In this document: positions 45,365-53,832 of the stretch, piece after piece
Numbering within the stretch: position 1 is the stretch's first letter
Layout of the letters: each line of letters begins with the position of its first letter
Origin: Nocardioides sp. T2.26MG-1
GTDB lineage: Bacteria; Actinomycetota; Actinomycetes; Propionibacteriales; Nocardioidaceae
Assembly (NCBI RefSeq): GCF_950101795.1
Contig: NZ_CATNLZ010000023.1
Location: 248,001-312,000, forward strand
DNA length: 64,000 nucleotides
Reading direction: 5' to 3'
The notes under the pieces: model-generated
What the model was told of the DNA's origin: nothing
The model's input: the letters and a program-made list of their open reading frames with translations, nothing else
Databases searched by the model: none
Translations under genes and position numbers: made by a program

Positions 45365-45380
45365 TACTCCGCGCGGAGTA
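45365..45380. promoter_or_regulatory. Perfect 16-bp palindrome upstream of Tat lipoprotein gene
   Basis: TACTCCGCGCGGAGTA is fully self-complementary and lies 94 bp before the start of the amidohydrolase gene; a likely operator for an unknown regulator. Confidence 0.45.
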
Positions 45381-45473
45381 CGCGGGAGTGTCTGCCGTGG
45401 CCAGACGCGTCAGCACCGCCGGCTTGACACCGTTGTCCGAGGCTCACTGGCACAACAAAGGAGCACAACGGAC

Positions 45474-46640
45474 ATGAGGCCGATCGAGCAAGGCCCAGCG
45501 CGCTCGTCGATGGGGCGCCGTAGTTTCGTCACCCGCGCGGCTGCCGTCGGTGCCGGCGTCGGACTGTCTGCCGCGGGCCTCGTGGCCTGCACCGACGACA
45601 CGGCGGAGCCGAAGGCCCCGCCCGGTGACCAGGACGTCGCGCTTCGCGACCAGGACCTGAAGTTCATCGGCGTGGAGGAGACCTTCTCGACCCCGGAGCT
45701 GCTGAAGCTGAACTCCATCAACGACGACCACATCGCGTTCCTCGAGGAGATCGGTCTCGCGGATCTCGGCGAACGCCGACTCGGTGACATGGACGAGGGA
45801 GGACTCAACGTCCAGATCCTCTCGGCGCACACGCCGGCGGTACAGCTTGTCCCTGGGCAGGAGGGCATCGACTTCGCCTACCGTCTCAACCGGCAGCTCG
45901 TCGAAGGGCCGATGGCCAGCTACCCGGACCGCTTCCAGGCCTTCGCCACCTTGCCCCTGCAGAGCCCGGAGGCGGCGGCGGACGAGCTGGAACGCTCGGT
46001 GCGAGAAGACGGCTTCCTGGGCGCACTGACCAACGGGCACATCACGGGGAAGTACCTCGACCATCCCGACTTCGAGCCTGTCCTGGCCCGTGCCGTTGCT
46101 CTCGATGTCCCGATCTACCTGCACCCGGGCTACCCGGCTGAGGAGGTCTTCGACATCTACTACAGGACGACCCGGAAGGAGTACACGAAGGAGTACCAGG
46201 ACTACATCTTCAGTGGGTCCGGATTCGGCTGGCACCAGGAGGTGCTGATCCAGGCCGTCCGGATGATCACGTACGGGGTCTTCGACAGGTTCCCCGACCT
46301 GAAGATCATCATCGGCCACATGGGCGAGGGCCTGCCGTTCTACTACGAGCGGATCGCCAACGACATGGGCGAGCCGACCGAGGACTCGCTCGAGAAGCCG
46401 ATCGAGCAGTACTGGCACGACAACTTCTGGTTCACGACCAGCGCGTTCTTCCAGGACAACCTGCTCGAGCAGCTGCTGAAGTACATCAGCGTGGATCGGG
46501 TGATGTTCGCGACCGACTATCCCTTCATCGACAGCATCAAAGAAGGGACCGACTGGTTCCGGGCAGTCGACCTCCCGCGTGCGGACAAGGAGAAGATCGC
46601 GTTCCGCAACGCCGAGAGCCTGTTCGGCCTCAAGGTCTGA
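45474..46640 (+). CDS. Tat-exported lipoprotein of the amidohydrolase-2 (ACMSD/resorcylate decarboxylase) family
   Basis: 388 aa. N-terminus has a twin-arginine motif SSMGRRSFVTRAA (RR at 15-16), a hydrophobic run and a lipobox AGLVAC with Cys39, so it should be folded in the cytoplasm, exported and lipid-anchored. The barrel has IGVEETFST (Glu kept, Thr at the second metal position), YLHPGYP, IIGHMGEGLPF and FATDYPF, giving metal ligands Glu, His, His and Asp. Family members are decarboxylases or hydrolases and nearly all cytoplasmic, so the export is odd. AAGGAG upstream. Substrate unknown. Confidence 0.85.
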   Translation: MRPIEQGPARSSMGRRSFVTRAAAVGAGVGLSAAGLVACTDDTAEPKAPPGDQDVALRDQDLKFIGVEETFSTPELLKLNSINDDHIAFLEEIGLADLGERRLGDMDEGGLNVQILSAHTPAVQLVPGQEGIDFAYRLNRQLVEGPMASYPDRFQAFATLPLQSPEAAADELERSVREDGFLGALTNGHITGKYLDHPDFEPVLARAVALDVPIYLHPGYPAEEVFDIYYRTTRKEYTKEYQDYIFSGSGFGWHQEVLIQAVRMITYGVFDRFPDLKIIIGHMGEGLPFYYERIANDMGEPTEDSLEKPIEQYWHDNFWFTTSAFFQDNLLEQLLKYISVDRVMFATDYPFIDSIKEGTDWFRAVDLPRADKEKIAFRNAESLFGLKV

Positions 46641-46680
46641 CGCATCGGGCCCGACCGAGCTCGACGTGACGTCGTACGGC

Positions 46681-46702
46681 GCTTGCATCGAAGGATGCAA
46701 GC
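46681..46702 (+). terminator. Perfect hairpin after Tat lipoprotein gene
   Basis: GCTTGCATC-GAAG-GATGCAAGC, 9-bp stem with a GNRA-like tetraloop, 41 bp after the stop codon. Confidence 0.65.
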
Positions 46703-46801
46703 GTCGAAGACCGTTCTCGCGAGGCTCGTTCGGGGCGCTCTCGGTTCCTAGCGTCGTAGGTGATGGATCAAGAGAACCCACGACGTACGGAGAACACCCT
46801 C

Positions 46802-47569
46802 GTGACCACCCAGACCATTCCCCAGGAGACGTCACAGTCGACGGCGCAGACCGCCGTACGCCTGCTCGACGTCACCAAGAGCTACGACGGCGGCCCGGCA
46901 CCCGTGACCGCGCTGCGGTCGGTGTCGCTGGCCCTGCAGCCCGGCTCGTTCACCGCCGTGATGGGCCCTTCGGGGTCCGGCAAGTCCACGCTGCTGAACA
47001 CCGCCGCCGGGCTCGACACCCCCAGCAGCGGGCGGGTGCTGATCGGCGAGGTCGACATCAGCACGATGTCCGCCGACCAGCTGACCCGGTTCCGCCGCGA
47101 GCACGTCGGCTTCGTGTTCCAGGCCTACAACCTGATCGGCCACCTCACGGTCGCCGAGAACATCCAGCTGCCGGTGCGGCTCAGCGGCCGCGAGCCCGAT
47201 CTGGCCCGCCAGGCCGAGCTGGTCGAGTCCGTCGGCCTGACCGGCATGGAGGACCGGCTCCCCAGCGAGCTGTCCGGCGGCCAGGCGCAGCGCGTCGCGA
47301 TCGCCCGCGCGCTGATCACCGGCCCCACGGTCGTCTTCGCCGACGAGCCCACCGGGGCACTGGACTCCCGGACCGGGGCGCAGGTGCTCGGCGTACTCCG
47401 CGACACCGCGCGCCGACAGGGCCAGACCGTGGTGCTCGTGACCCACGACCCGCAGGTGGCCTCGGCTGCCGAGCGGGTCCTCTTCCTCGCCGACGGCCGG
47501 CTCGTCGACCAGCTCGACGCCCCGACCGTCGAGCAGATCACCGGGCGCGTGGTCGCCCTGAGCAAGTGA
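46802..47569 (+). CDS. ABC transporter ATP-binding protein (MacB/LolD type)
   Basis: 255-aa ATPase. Walker A GPSGSGKST, Q-loop in FVFQAYNLIGHLT, signature LSGGQAQRVAIARAL, Walker B VVFADEPTGALDS, H-loop THD. Starts uncertain: GTG 46802 has GGAGA 8 nt upstream; an earlier ATG at 46763 lies near TAGCGT (46749-46754) and could start a leaderless form with 13 more residues. It works with the FtsX-type permease that follows and overlaps it by 4 bp. Confidence 0.94.
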   Translation: MTTQTIPQETSQSTAQTAVRLLDVTKSYDGGPAPVTALRSVSLALQPGSFTAVMGPSGSGKSTLLNTAAGLDTPSSGRVLIGEVDISTMSADQLTRFRREHVGFVFQAYNLIGHLTVAENIQLPVRLSGREPDLARQAELVESVGLTGMEDRLPSELSGGQAQRVAIARALITGPTVVFADEPTGALDSRTGAQVLGVLRDTARRQGQTVVLVTHDPQVASAAERVLFLADGRLVDQLDAPTVEQITGRVVALSK

Positions 47570-49521
47570 ACGGGCCGGTGAGCGCGATGAGCACGATGAC
47601 CGCCACCTTCGGCCCCACCGTCCGCAACGCCCGCGCCGCCGTCCGCGCCGACCGCGGCGGCGTCGCCGGCACCTTCATCGTCCTGGTGCTCGCCGCCGCC
47701 CTGATCTCGGCGACCGGCGTCGTCATGGAGTCCGGCATCCGTGCCCAGGCCGACGGCGCCGGCGACGCCGCGCTGCTCGCCACGCTGGCCGGCTCGTTCG
47801 CCGGTACGGCGCTCAGCGTCGTGGTGCTCGTCGTCGCCTCGACCTTCGCTCTGGCGATCCGGCGCCGTCGCCGCGAGTTCGCGCTGATGCGTGCGGTGGG
47901 TGCCACCCGGCGGCAGGTACGCCGGATGGTCGGTGCCGAGGTCCTCCTCGTCACCGCCGTCGCGGCCCCGCTCGGCGCCGTGCCCGGCCTGTTCGCGGCC
48001 CGGCTGCTCACCCCGACGCTGGTCGACAGCGGCATCGTCTCGGACGGCTTCCAGCTGACGCTCTCGCCGTTCCCGGTGCTCGCGGCCATCGTGTTGCTGC
48101 TGCCGGTCTCGCTGCTCGCCGCCCGCCTCGCGGCCCGCGAGACCCTCCGGATGCCGCCGACCGCGGCCGTCCGTGAGGCCTCGGTGGAGAAGCCCGGCAT
48201 CGGGCGTGTCCGCCGGATCACCGCCGCGGTCCTCGCGGTCGGTGGTCTGTCGGTCGCGTTCTCCTCGGTGGCCGTGCCCGGCACCGTCGGCGCCGCCGCG
48301 GCCGCGTCCTCGGCGTTCCTGCTGGTCGGCGCCGCCGCGCTCGCCGGACCGCTGCTGGTCACCCGGCTCCTGGGACACAGCTCCTCGGTGCTCGCCCGAG
48401 CGGGCGGCGTCAGCACCGGGCTCGCGCTCGCGAACACCCGTGGCTTCGCCCGTCGGCTGACCTCCGCGATCGTCCCGCTCGCGCTGGCACTGTCAGCCGG
48501 CACCGTGCAGACCAGCGTCGACAAGACCGTCTCCGAGGCGGCCACCCGCCAGCTCGACGCGGGCCTCCACGCCCAGCTCGTCGCGACCGGCCTCACGGCC
48601 GACCAGGTCGACCGGATCTCCGACCTGCCCGGCGTACGCTCCGCGACGGCGCTGTCCACGATCGCCACCCAGGTGCGCACCGACGACGAGATGCCGTCCG
48701 CCCTCAGCGGTCTGGCGTGGGAGCCGAACCAGATGTGGGTGCTGCCCGAGGGCGGTCCCGGCGACGCGTTCGACCCGGACCTCACTGCGGGCTCGCTCGC
48801 CGACCTCGACGCCGTGGACACCGTGGCGATCAGCGCGGACACGAAGTTCGACCTCGGGAAGGGGATCGGCGACCGGGTGACCGTGCGGTTCCCCGACGAC
48901 ACCGAGACCGACGCGAAGATCGTCGCGGTCTACGACCGCAGCCTCGGGTTCGGCGGCTATCTCGTCGGCGCCTCCACCGTGGCTGACCACGACCCCGACG
49001 CGGCCGCGACCACCGTGCTGGTGTCGACCTCGCCCGGCGCCTCTGCGGATGTCGCCTCGGAGCTCGAGGACCTCGGCGTGCCGGCGCAGTCCAAGGACGC
49101 GTACGTCGGCTCCGTGCAGACGGCCGCCGCGAGCAGCCAGCACCTGTCCGCCGTACTCCTCCTCGCGCTGCTGGCCTTCGTCGGCCTCGCCGCCGCGAAC
49201 ACCCTGGTGATGACCACCGCCGGCCGCCGCGCCGAGCTCGACCTGCTGCGCCGCACCGGCGCCACCCGCACGCAGCTGCTGCGGATGGCCTGGGTGGAGT
49301 CGCTCATCACCGGCGCCGCTGCCTGGGTGATCGGCACGGTAGCGGTCATCCCCGCGGTGCTGGGTGTGGGCTTCGGCCTGCTGGGCGCGTCGGTGCCCGG
49401 CGTCGGCTGGACAGCGTACGCGTTGCTCAGCGTGCTGGTGTTCGCGATCTCGGTGCTGACCATCGTGCCCACCGTGGTGCGCAGCCTGCGGGGACCGGTG
49501 TCGGCACGGTCGGCCGGGTAA
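47566..49521 (+). CDS. FtsX-like ABC permease
   Basis: 651-aa permease with two FtsX units. Helix 1 at about residues 30-55, FtsX core FALMRAVGATRRQVRRMVGA near 105-125, a large periplasmic domain between about 320 and 500, and a second core LDLLRRTGATRTQLLRMAWV near 560-580. This architecture is of the lipoprotein- or peptide-handling MacB-like exporters of actinobacteria, often for antimicrobial peptide resistance. GTG at 47566 overlaps the ATPase stop; GTG 47578 or ATG 47587 are alternatives. Confidence 0.92.
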   Translation: MNGPVSAMSTMTATFGPTVRNARAAVRADRGGVAGTFIVLVLAAALISATGVVMESGIRAQADGAGDAALLATLAGSFAGTALSVVVLVVASTFALAIRRRRREFALMRAVGATRRQVRRMVGAEVLLVTAVAAPLGAVPGLFAARLLTPTLVDSGIVSDGFQLTLSPFPVLAAIVLLLPVSLLAARLAARETLRMPPTAAVREASVEKPGIGRVRRITAAVLAVGGLSVAFSSVAVPGTVGAAAAASSAFLLVGAAALAGPLLVTRLLGHSSSVLARAGGVSTGLALANTRGFARRLTSAIVPLALALSAGTVQTSVDKTVSEAATRQLDAGLHAQLVATGLTADQVDRISDLPGVRSATALSTIATQVRTDDEMPSALSGLAWEPNQMWVLPEGGPGDAFDPDLTAGSLADLDAVDTVAISADTKFDLGKGIGDRVTVRFPDDTETDAKIVAVYDRSLGFGGYLVGASTVADHDPDAAATTVLVSTSPGASADVASELEDLGVPAQSKDAYVGSVQTAAASSQHLSAVLLLALLAFVGLAAANTLVMTTAGRRAELDLLRRTGATRTQLLRMAWVESLITGAAAWVIGTVAVIPAVLGVGFGLLGASVPGVGWTAYALLSVLVFAISVLTIVPTVVRSLRGPVSARSAG

Positions 49522-49530
49522 CGTCTCGGT

Positions 49531-50388
49531 GTGGTCGATGTGGGTCCGGTGCTGGTCGACCACCGCGAGCGCAACAGCCCGATCCCGGACGCTCTGGTCG
49601 CCGCCGGCCTCGACGTCCAGCTGACCGATCTGCCGGTCGGCGACTACGTCCTCGGGCAGGGGCTGGCGATCGAGCGGAAGGGCCCGAACGACCTCGGCGC
49701 ATCGGTTCGCGACGGTCGCATCTTCGACCAGTCCGTCCGGCTGCAGTCGGCCTTCCCCCAGGCGGTCCTCCTGGTGGAGGGCGAACCACGCGGGATCGCG
49801 GAAGACGCGTGGCGTGGGGCGGTGTGCCGGCTGGTGGAGGACGGGTTCACCGTGCTGCACAGTCTGGACGCCGAGGACAGCGCGGCGTGGATCGTGCGGC
49901 TCGCCAAACGCGCCCGTCGCGCCGGACCCACCATCCGCACCGACGGCCCGCGTCGCGCACCCCGCCATCCGTCCGCGCAGGCCGAGGTGATGCTCTCCGT
50001 CGTGCCGGGGATCAGCACCGCCATGGCCCGCAGCCTGCTCGACGCCTACGGCAGTCTCGCCGCGGTGGCAGCAGCAGCACCCGAGGGTCTCCGCCGCCAC
50101 CCCGGCATCGGGCGGGTGCGTGCCACCCGACTCGCGGAAGCGCTGCACGGGCCGTACGTCGCGCTCGCGGACCGCGAGCCGGAGCCGGAACGACCCGCCC
50201 GCGGGCAGCGGCCGCCGCGTCGCTGGATCCTCACCAGCCCGACTCCAGGGGCGGAGCTGCAGTCGTTCGACCGTCGAGCGATCGCGCTGCGCGCCCTGCG
50301 GTCGGCCACTGACGGCAGCCAGCTGATCGACGGTCTCACTGGTGAGGTGGTGGCCGCTACTGGTGAGGATCGTCACCGCCGCGCCTGA
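49531..50388 (+). CDS. Bacterial XPF/ERCC4-type nuclease with helix-hairpin-helix domain
   Basis: 285 aa. The nuclease core has VDHRERNSP (Asp10, Glu13), LPVGDYVL (Asp38) and AIERKGPND (Glu48-Arg-Lys...Asp54), i.e. the intact GDx(n)ERKxxxD motif of XPF/Mus81/Hef nucleases. Residues about 150-210 form tandem HhH motifs (LSVVPGISTAMARSLLDAYG, HPGIGRVRATRLAEAL). XPF nucleases cut branched DNA and are typical of archaea and eukaryotes; the bacterial form here lacks a helicase part. TAACGT overlaps the permease stop and is 6 nt before GTG, so it likely has its own leaderless message. Confidence 0.85.
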   Translation: MVDVGPVLVDHRERNSPIPDALVAAGLDVQLTDLPVGDYVLGQGLAIERKGPNDLGASVRDGRIFDQSVRLQSAFPQAVLLVEGEPRGIAEDAWRGAVCRLVEDGFTVLHSLDAEDSAAWIVRLAKRARRAGPTIRTDGPRRAPRHPSAQAEVMLSVVPGISTAMARSLLDAYGSLAAVAAAAPEGLRRHPGIGRVRATRLAEALHGPYVALADREPEPERPARGQRPPRRWILTSPTPGAELQSFDRRAIALRALRSATDGSQLIDGLTGEVVAATGEDRHRRA

Positions 50389-50400
50389 AGGAGGCTCGCC

Positions 50401-50670
50401 TCAGCGGTCCTCGCCCCAGTTGGCGACGATCACCGCGATCGGCGGCAGCACGGCAGCGATGACCGACATCGCGACGGCCGCCGTCGTCGACCACAGCCTG
50501 ACCAGGTTCCAGGCGAGCACGATGAGCAGCAGGCAGACGCCCATCAGGGCGAAGTACCACCGCTGACGGCGGCGTAGCCGTTCACTCTGCGGCCTGCGGA
50601 CCACGCCGGCCGTGACGCGCTGGGGTCGTCTCATCGTCTCCACGGTAGGACTCCCACCGACCAGCGTCAC
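50401..50670 (-). CDS. DUF3099-like small membrane protein
   Basis: 89 aa with a basic N-terminus (RRPQSERLRRRQRW) and two membrane helices (YFALMGVCLLLIVLAW and AVAMSVIAAVLPPIAVIVAN), in the pattern of DUF3099. GTG 50670 overlaps the stop of the FUSC gene by 4 bp; ATG at 50634 is an alternative. Function unknown; convergent with the nuclease gene. Confidence 0.7.
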   Translation of the reverse strand: MTLVGGSPTVETMRRPQRVTAGVVRRPQSERLRRRQRWYFALMGVCLLLIVLAWNLVRLWSTTAAVAMSVIAAVLPPIAVIVANWGEDR

Positions 50671-51986
50671 CGCTCGTCGAGGTCGTCGTCGGAGAGCCGC
50701 GGCAGCGCGGTGGTCTCGGCGTCCAGGTCGATCTCGGCCCCGGGGTCCGGGAGCGCCGCGCCCCGGCGGCGGGACGGATGGGGTCGCAGCGGGGCCGGCC
50801 AGGTGCGGACCGGGCGTCGCAGCTGGAGCTGGCGGCGTACTCGTTGCTCGAGGTCGAGCTCTCGCTGCACGCGCTTGACGGTGGACAGGATGGTGCCGTG
50901 CAGCTCGCCCAGGTGGGGATCGGCCACGGCGGCGGTCATGCCCTCGAGACGGCTGCGCGCCTCGGGCAGCCCCTGGATCGACTCGCGTAGCGCCTCGAAG
51001 TCCGCCGAGTCGGCCTGGCCGGCCGGCGCCGCCTCGAGCCGGACCAGCTCACCGAAGGCGTCGACGGCGTCGGCCAGGTCGCGGAACGTCAGCGCCAGAC
51101 CGAGGAGCACGTCCATGGCGCCCTCGGCCTCGAGCCACTCAGGGTCGCCCTCGGTGGCATCGGCGAGCGCGCGGTACATCGAGCGGACGGTCAGCGCCGT
51201 GTGCTCGAGCGACTCCAACCCGTGCCGCAGACCGGGCCCGAGGTCCGGCGTGCCGACGGCCCGGACGTTGAGGCGGCGGCCCTGCTCGGCGTGCAGGAGC
51301 GCGGCTCCGACCCGGGGGACGTCGTGATGGGTGATCCGGCGGGCGTCGCCCAACCAGGCACCAGCGGCCGCCGCGACCGAGCCGCGGTCGCCGGTCAGCT
51401 GCTCCAGCGCGTCGGCAGACCGCCGCAGGACCGCACTGATCGCATCCGCGAGGCCCTCGATCTCGCGGCCTGCGTCGGAGGTGGGGACGCGCGGTGGGAA
51501 GAGCAGGTTGGCCGCGACGCCGATGCCAGCGCCGACGAGCGTCTCCGCGATCCGCTGGCCCGCGGCGGCGCCCGCGCCGAGCGAGCCGACGCCGAGGACG
51601 AGCATCCCGCTGATCGCGACCTCGATGAGGTTGTCGCGCAACCGGAGGGCCTGGCCCAAGGTGATCGAGATGAGGATGAGCAGGCCGAGGCTCCACCACT
51701 CCAGCGGCACGACCGCGGCGAACGCGACCGCCAGTGACACCCCGGTCACCACGGCCACGACGCGGTCGAGGCCGCTGGCCAGCAGGGAGACGGGCGTGAC
51801 CTGCACGACCAGCATCGCCGTCAGCGGCGCGAGCAACGGCTGGGTCCCCGGGAAGATCAGGGTCGCCACGACGTAGCTGATCACGGCCGCCATGGTGATG
51901 CGCAGCGACCAGAGCACCGCTCCTCGCCAGCCCGTGCGCAGTCGTCTCAGCTCACGACTGAGCCTCCGGCGCCACTGGTCACGCAT
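50667..51986 (-). CDS. FUSC/aromatic acid exporter family membrane protein
   Basis: 439 aa. N-terminal membrane half with six helices (WSLRITMAAVISYVVATLIF, PLTAMLVVQVTP, NLIEVAISGMLVLGVG); C-terminal half soluble and helical, ending in a Pro/Arg-rich then acidic tail. Members are proposed exporters of aromatic acids such as YccS/AaeB. ATG 51984-51986 is preceded by CATCAT 6 nt upstream, matching leaderless genes here; GTG 52004 is an alternative. Confidence 0.82.
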   Translation of the reverse strand: MRDQWRRRLSRELRRLRTGWRGAVLWSLRITMAAVISYVVATLIFPGTQPLLAPLTAMLVVQVTPVSLLASGLDRVVAVVTGVSLAVAFAAVVPLEWWSLGLLILISITLGQALRLRDNLIEVAISGMLVLGVGSLGAGAAAGQRIAETLVGAGIGVAANLLFPPRVPTSDAGREIEGLADAISAVLRRSADALEQLTGDRGSVAAAAGAWLGDARRITHHDVPRVGAALLHAEQGRRLNVRAVGTPDLGPGLRHGLESLEHTALTVRSMYRALADATEGDPEWLEAEGAMDVLLGLALTFRDLADAVDAFGELVRLEAAPAGQADSADFEALRESIQGLPEARSRLEGMTAAVADPHLGELHGTILSTVKRVQRELDLEQRVRRQLQLRRPVRTWPAPLRPHPSRRRGAALPDPGAEIDLDAETTALPRLSDDDLDER

Positions 51987-52057
51987 CCCTCGATGATGGC
52001 GCACGTGGGTGAGGCGTGCGGTGCGCCGTCGAGACGTGCGTCGTCGCGGGCTGCGTG

Positions 52058-53038
52058 TCAGGTGAGGTCGACGACCAAGCGTCGATCGTTGACGCCGATC
52101 GCCTGGCGCTGCCAGCTGGCGGCTGCGTGCGTATGAGGTATCGCCTCGTGGGCGACGGTCAGTCCACCGGATGCCGCATGACCGATCAGAGCATCAAGCG
52201 CAGCGCGTCGCTGCACTGCGGTGAGGGAGTTGTTGGTGTAGCCCAGGATGCTCTGGCTGCCGCCGCGGAGCAGGGCGCTCGTGAAGGTGGCCTCGGTGCC
52301 GGCGGAGCTGCCGAGGTTGACCAGGCGGCCGCCGGGGGCGAGGCACTGGGCCGCCGCGGTGGCCGGGACGCCGCAGAGCGGGTCGATCACCAGGTCGATC
52401 GGGGCGCCGGTGGCGGCGCGGATCTGTGCCGCGAGGTCGTCGACCTGGTCGTCGTCGCGCAGGCGGACGATGCCGTCGGCGCCGAGGGACTCGGCGGTGG
52501 CGACGGCGCCGTCGGAGCGGCAGGCGGCGTAGACCGCCGACGCGCCGAGGAGCCGCGCGCTTTGGAGGGCGACCTGGCCGACGACGCCTCCGGCGCCCAG
52601 GACCAGGACCCGCTCGCCGGGCTTCAGCTCACCGCGCCAGGTCAGGGACATCCAGGCGGCGATGGCCGAGTAGCCGAGGGCGGCGACGAGGGCGTCGGGC
52701 ACGTCGGCGGTGATCGGCACCAGGTCCGCCGCGTCGGCCACGGCCCGCTCGGCGAGGCTGCCGTCGCCCGGGGCCATCCCGGCCGAGGTCGGGAACCAGA
52801 CGCGGGTGCCGGGGTCGTGCAGCGGCGAGGTCACGACGACCCCAACGCCCTGGACGCCCGGGACGTAGGGGAGCGCGGGCGGGCCGAAGTACGACGTGCC
52901 GGTCGCGCAGAGCACGTCCAGCGGCGTGATCGGAGTCGCGGTCACGGCGATCAGCGCCTGGCCAGGACCGGGGACCGGCTCAGGGATGTCGACGAGCTCC
53001 GGGGGAGCGCCGTGCTGGGTGATGTGTGCGGCGCGCAC
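52058..53038 (-). CDS. Zinc-free MDR quinone oxidoreductase/alcohol dehydrogenase
   Basis: 326-aa medium-chain dehydrogenase. GroES-like N-terminal half (PVPGPGQALIAVTATPITPL, PYVPGVQGVG) and Rossmann half with VLVLGAGGVVGQVALQSARL. The structural and catalytic zinc Cys residues are missing, so it is a quinone oxidoreductase or enoyl reductase type. GTG start 2 bp after the lyase stop, so it is third gene of the CoA transferase operon. Substrate unknown. Confidence 0.87.
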   Translation of the reverse strand: MRAAHITQHGAPPELVDIPEPVPGPGQALIAVTATPITPLDVLCATGTSYFGPPALPYVPGVQGVGVVVTSPLHDPGTRVWFPTSAGMAPGDGSLAERAVADAADLVPITADVPDALVAALGYSAIAAWMSLTWRGELKPGERVLVLGAGGVVGQVALQSARLLGASAVYAACRSDGAVATAESLGADGIVRLRDDDQVDDLAAQIRAATGAPIDLVIDPLCGVPATAAAQCLAPGGRLVNLGSSAGTEATFTSALLRGGSQSILGYTNNSLTAVQRRAALDALIGHAASGGLTVAHEAIPHTHAAASWQRQAIGVNDRRLVVDLT

Positions 53039-53040
53039 GA

Positions 53041-53832
53041 TCAGGCGTCCGTGGGGTCGACGTACACCGCGTTGCGGTCGACGGCCATGTAGATGTCGTT
53101 GGCGATCGGGCGCCGGATCTCCTCGGCGATGTGGCCGAGCAGGCCGGCGCAGCGGGCGAGCAGCACCGTGCCGCGCAGCAGCTCGAGCGGCAGGCCGAGG
53201 TCGGCGAGTGCGGCGCCGCTCACACCCGCGCCGTTGAGCGGCAGCGTCTTGCCGAGCACCTGCGAGTGCACGCGGCCGATCGCCTCGAACAGCGCCAGGT
53301 GCGGGCCGTAGAGGCCCTCCTCGTGCGCGATCTGCACCAGCCGCGGGGTGCGCGGGTCGCCGTTCTTATGGACCGGATGTCCCAGGCCGGGCACGAACTT
53401 CCCGGCCTCGCGCTGCCGGCGTACGGCGGCGAGCGCGACCTCGTCCCAGCCCGCCTCGTCGGTCGGCAGCTCCGACAGACCGGCGAGCTCGCCGGCCAGG
53501 AACCGGCCGGTGTCCTCGGTGACGCCGAGGAACCGCGAGCCACCACCGAGCAGGCCGGCGGCGAGCGCGCCCTGGATCGCGTCCGGCGCGCTGAGATAGG
53601 TGAGACGGGCCGCGATCGCGGTCGGGGTGAAGCCGTGGTCGGCCAGCCCGATCAGCACCGCCTCGAACAGCCGCGACTGCTGGGGCGTCGGCTTCTGCAG
53701 CGTCAGCAGCCAGTAGGCCAGCTCGCCGAAGGACACCTTGCCCATCAGGTCGGTCGCGAGGTCCTGGCCGAGCAGGGTGATCGTCGTACCTTCGGACGTG
53801 CCGAGCGACGTGGGAAAGGACGGGGTGCTCAT
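53041..53832 (-). CDS. Citryl-CoA lyase-like (short citrate synthase family) protein
   Basis: 263 aa. Blocks KFVPGLGHPVHKNGDPRTPR (about residues 147-166) and CAGLLGHIAEE resemble the citrate synthase active-site segments, while the length fits free-standing citryl-CoA lyase domains such as the C-terminal part of ATP-citrate lyase. It should cleave or form a C-C bond next to a CoA thioester. ATG overlaps the CoA transferase stop by 4 bp, which suggests activation of a hydroxy-diacid to its CoA ester followed by cleavage. True substrate unknown. Confidence 0.82.
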   Translation of the reverse strand: MSTPSFPTSLGTSEGTTITLLGQDLATDLMGKVSFGELAYWLLTLQKPTPQQSRLFEAVLIGLADHGFTPTAIAARLTYLSAPDAIQGALAAGLLGGGSRFLGVTEDTGRFLAGELAGLSELPTDEAGWDEVALAAVRRQREAGKFVPGLGHPVHKNGDPRTPRLVQIAHEEGLYGPHLALFEAIGRVHSQVLGKTLPLNGAGVSGAALADLGLPLELLRGTVLLARCAGLLGHIAEEIRRPIANDIYMAVDRNAVYVDPTDA

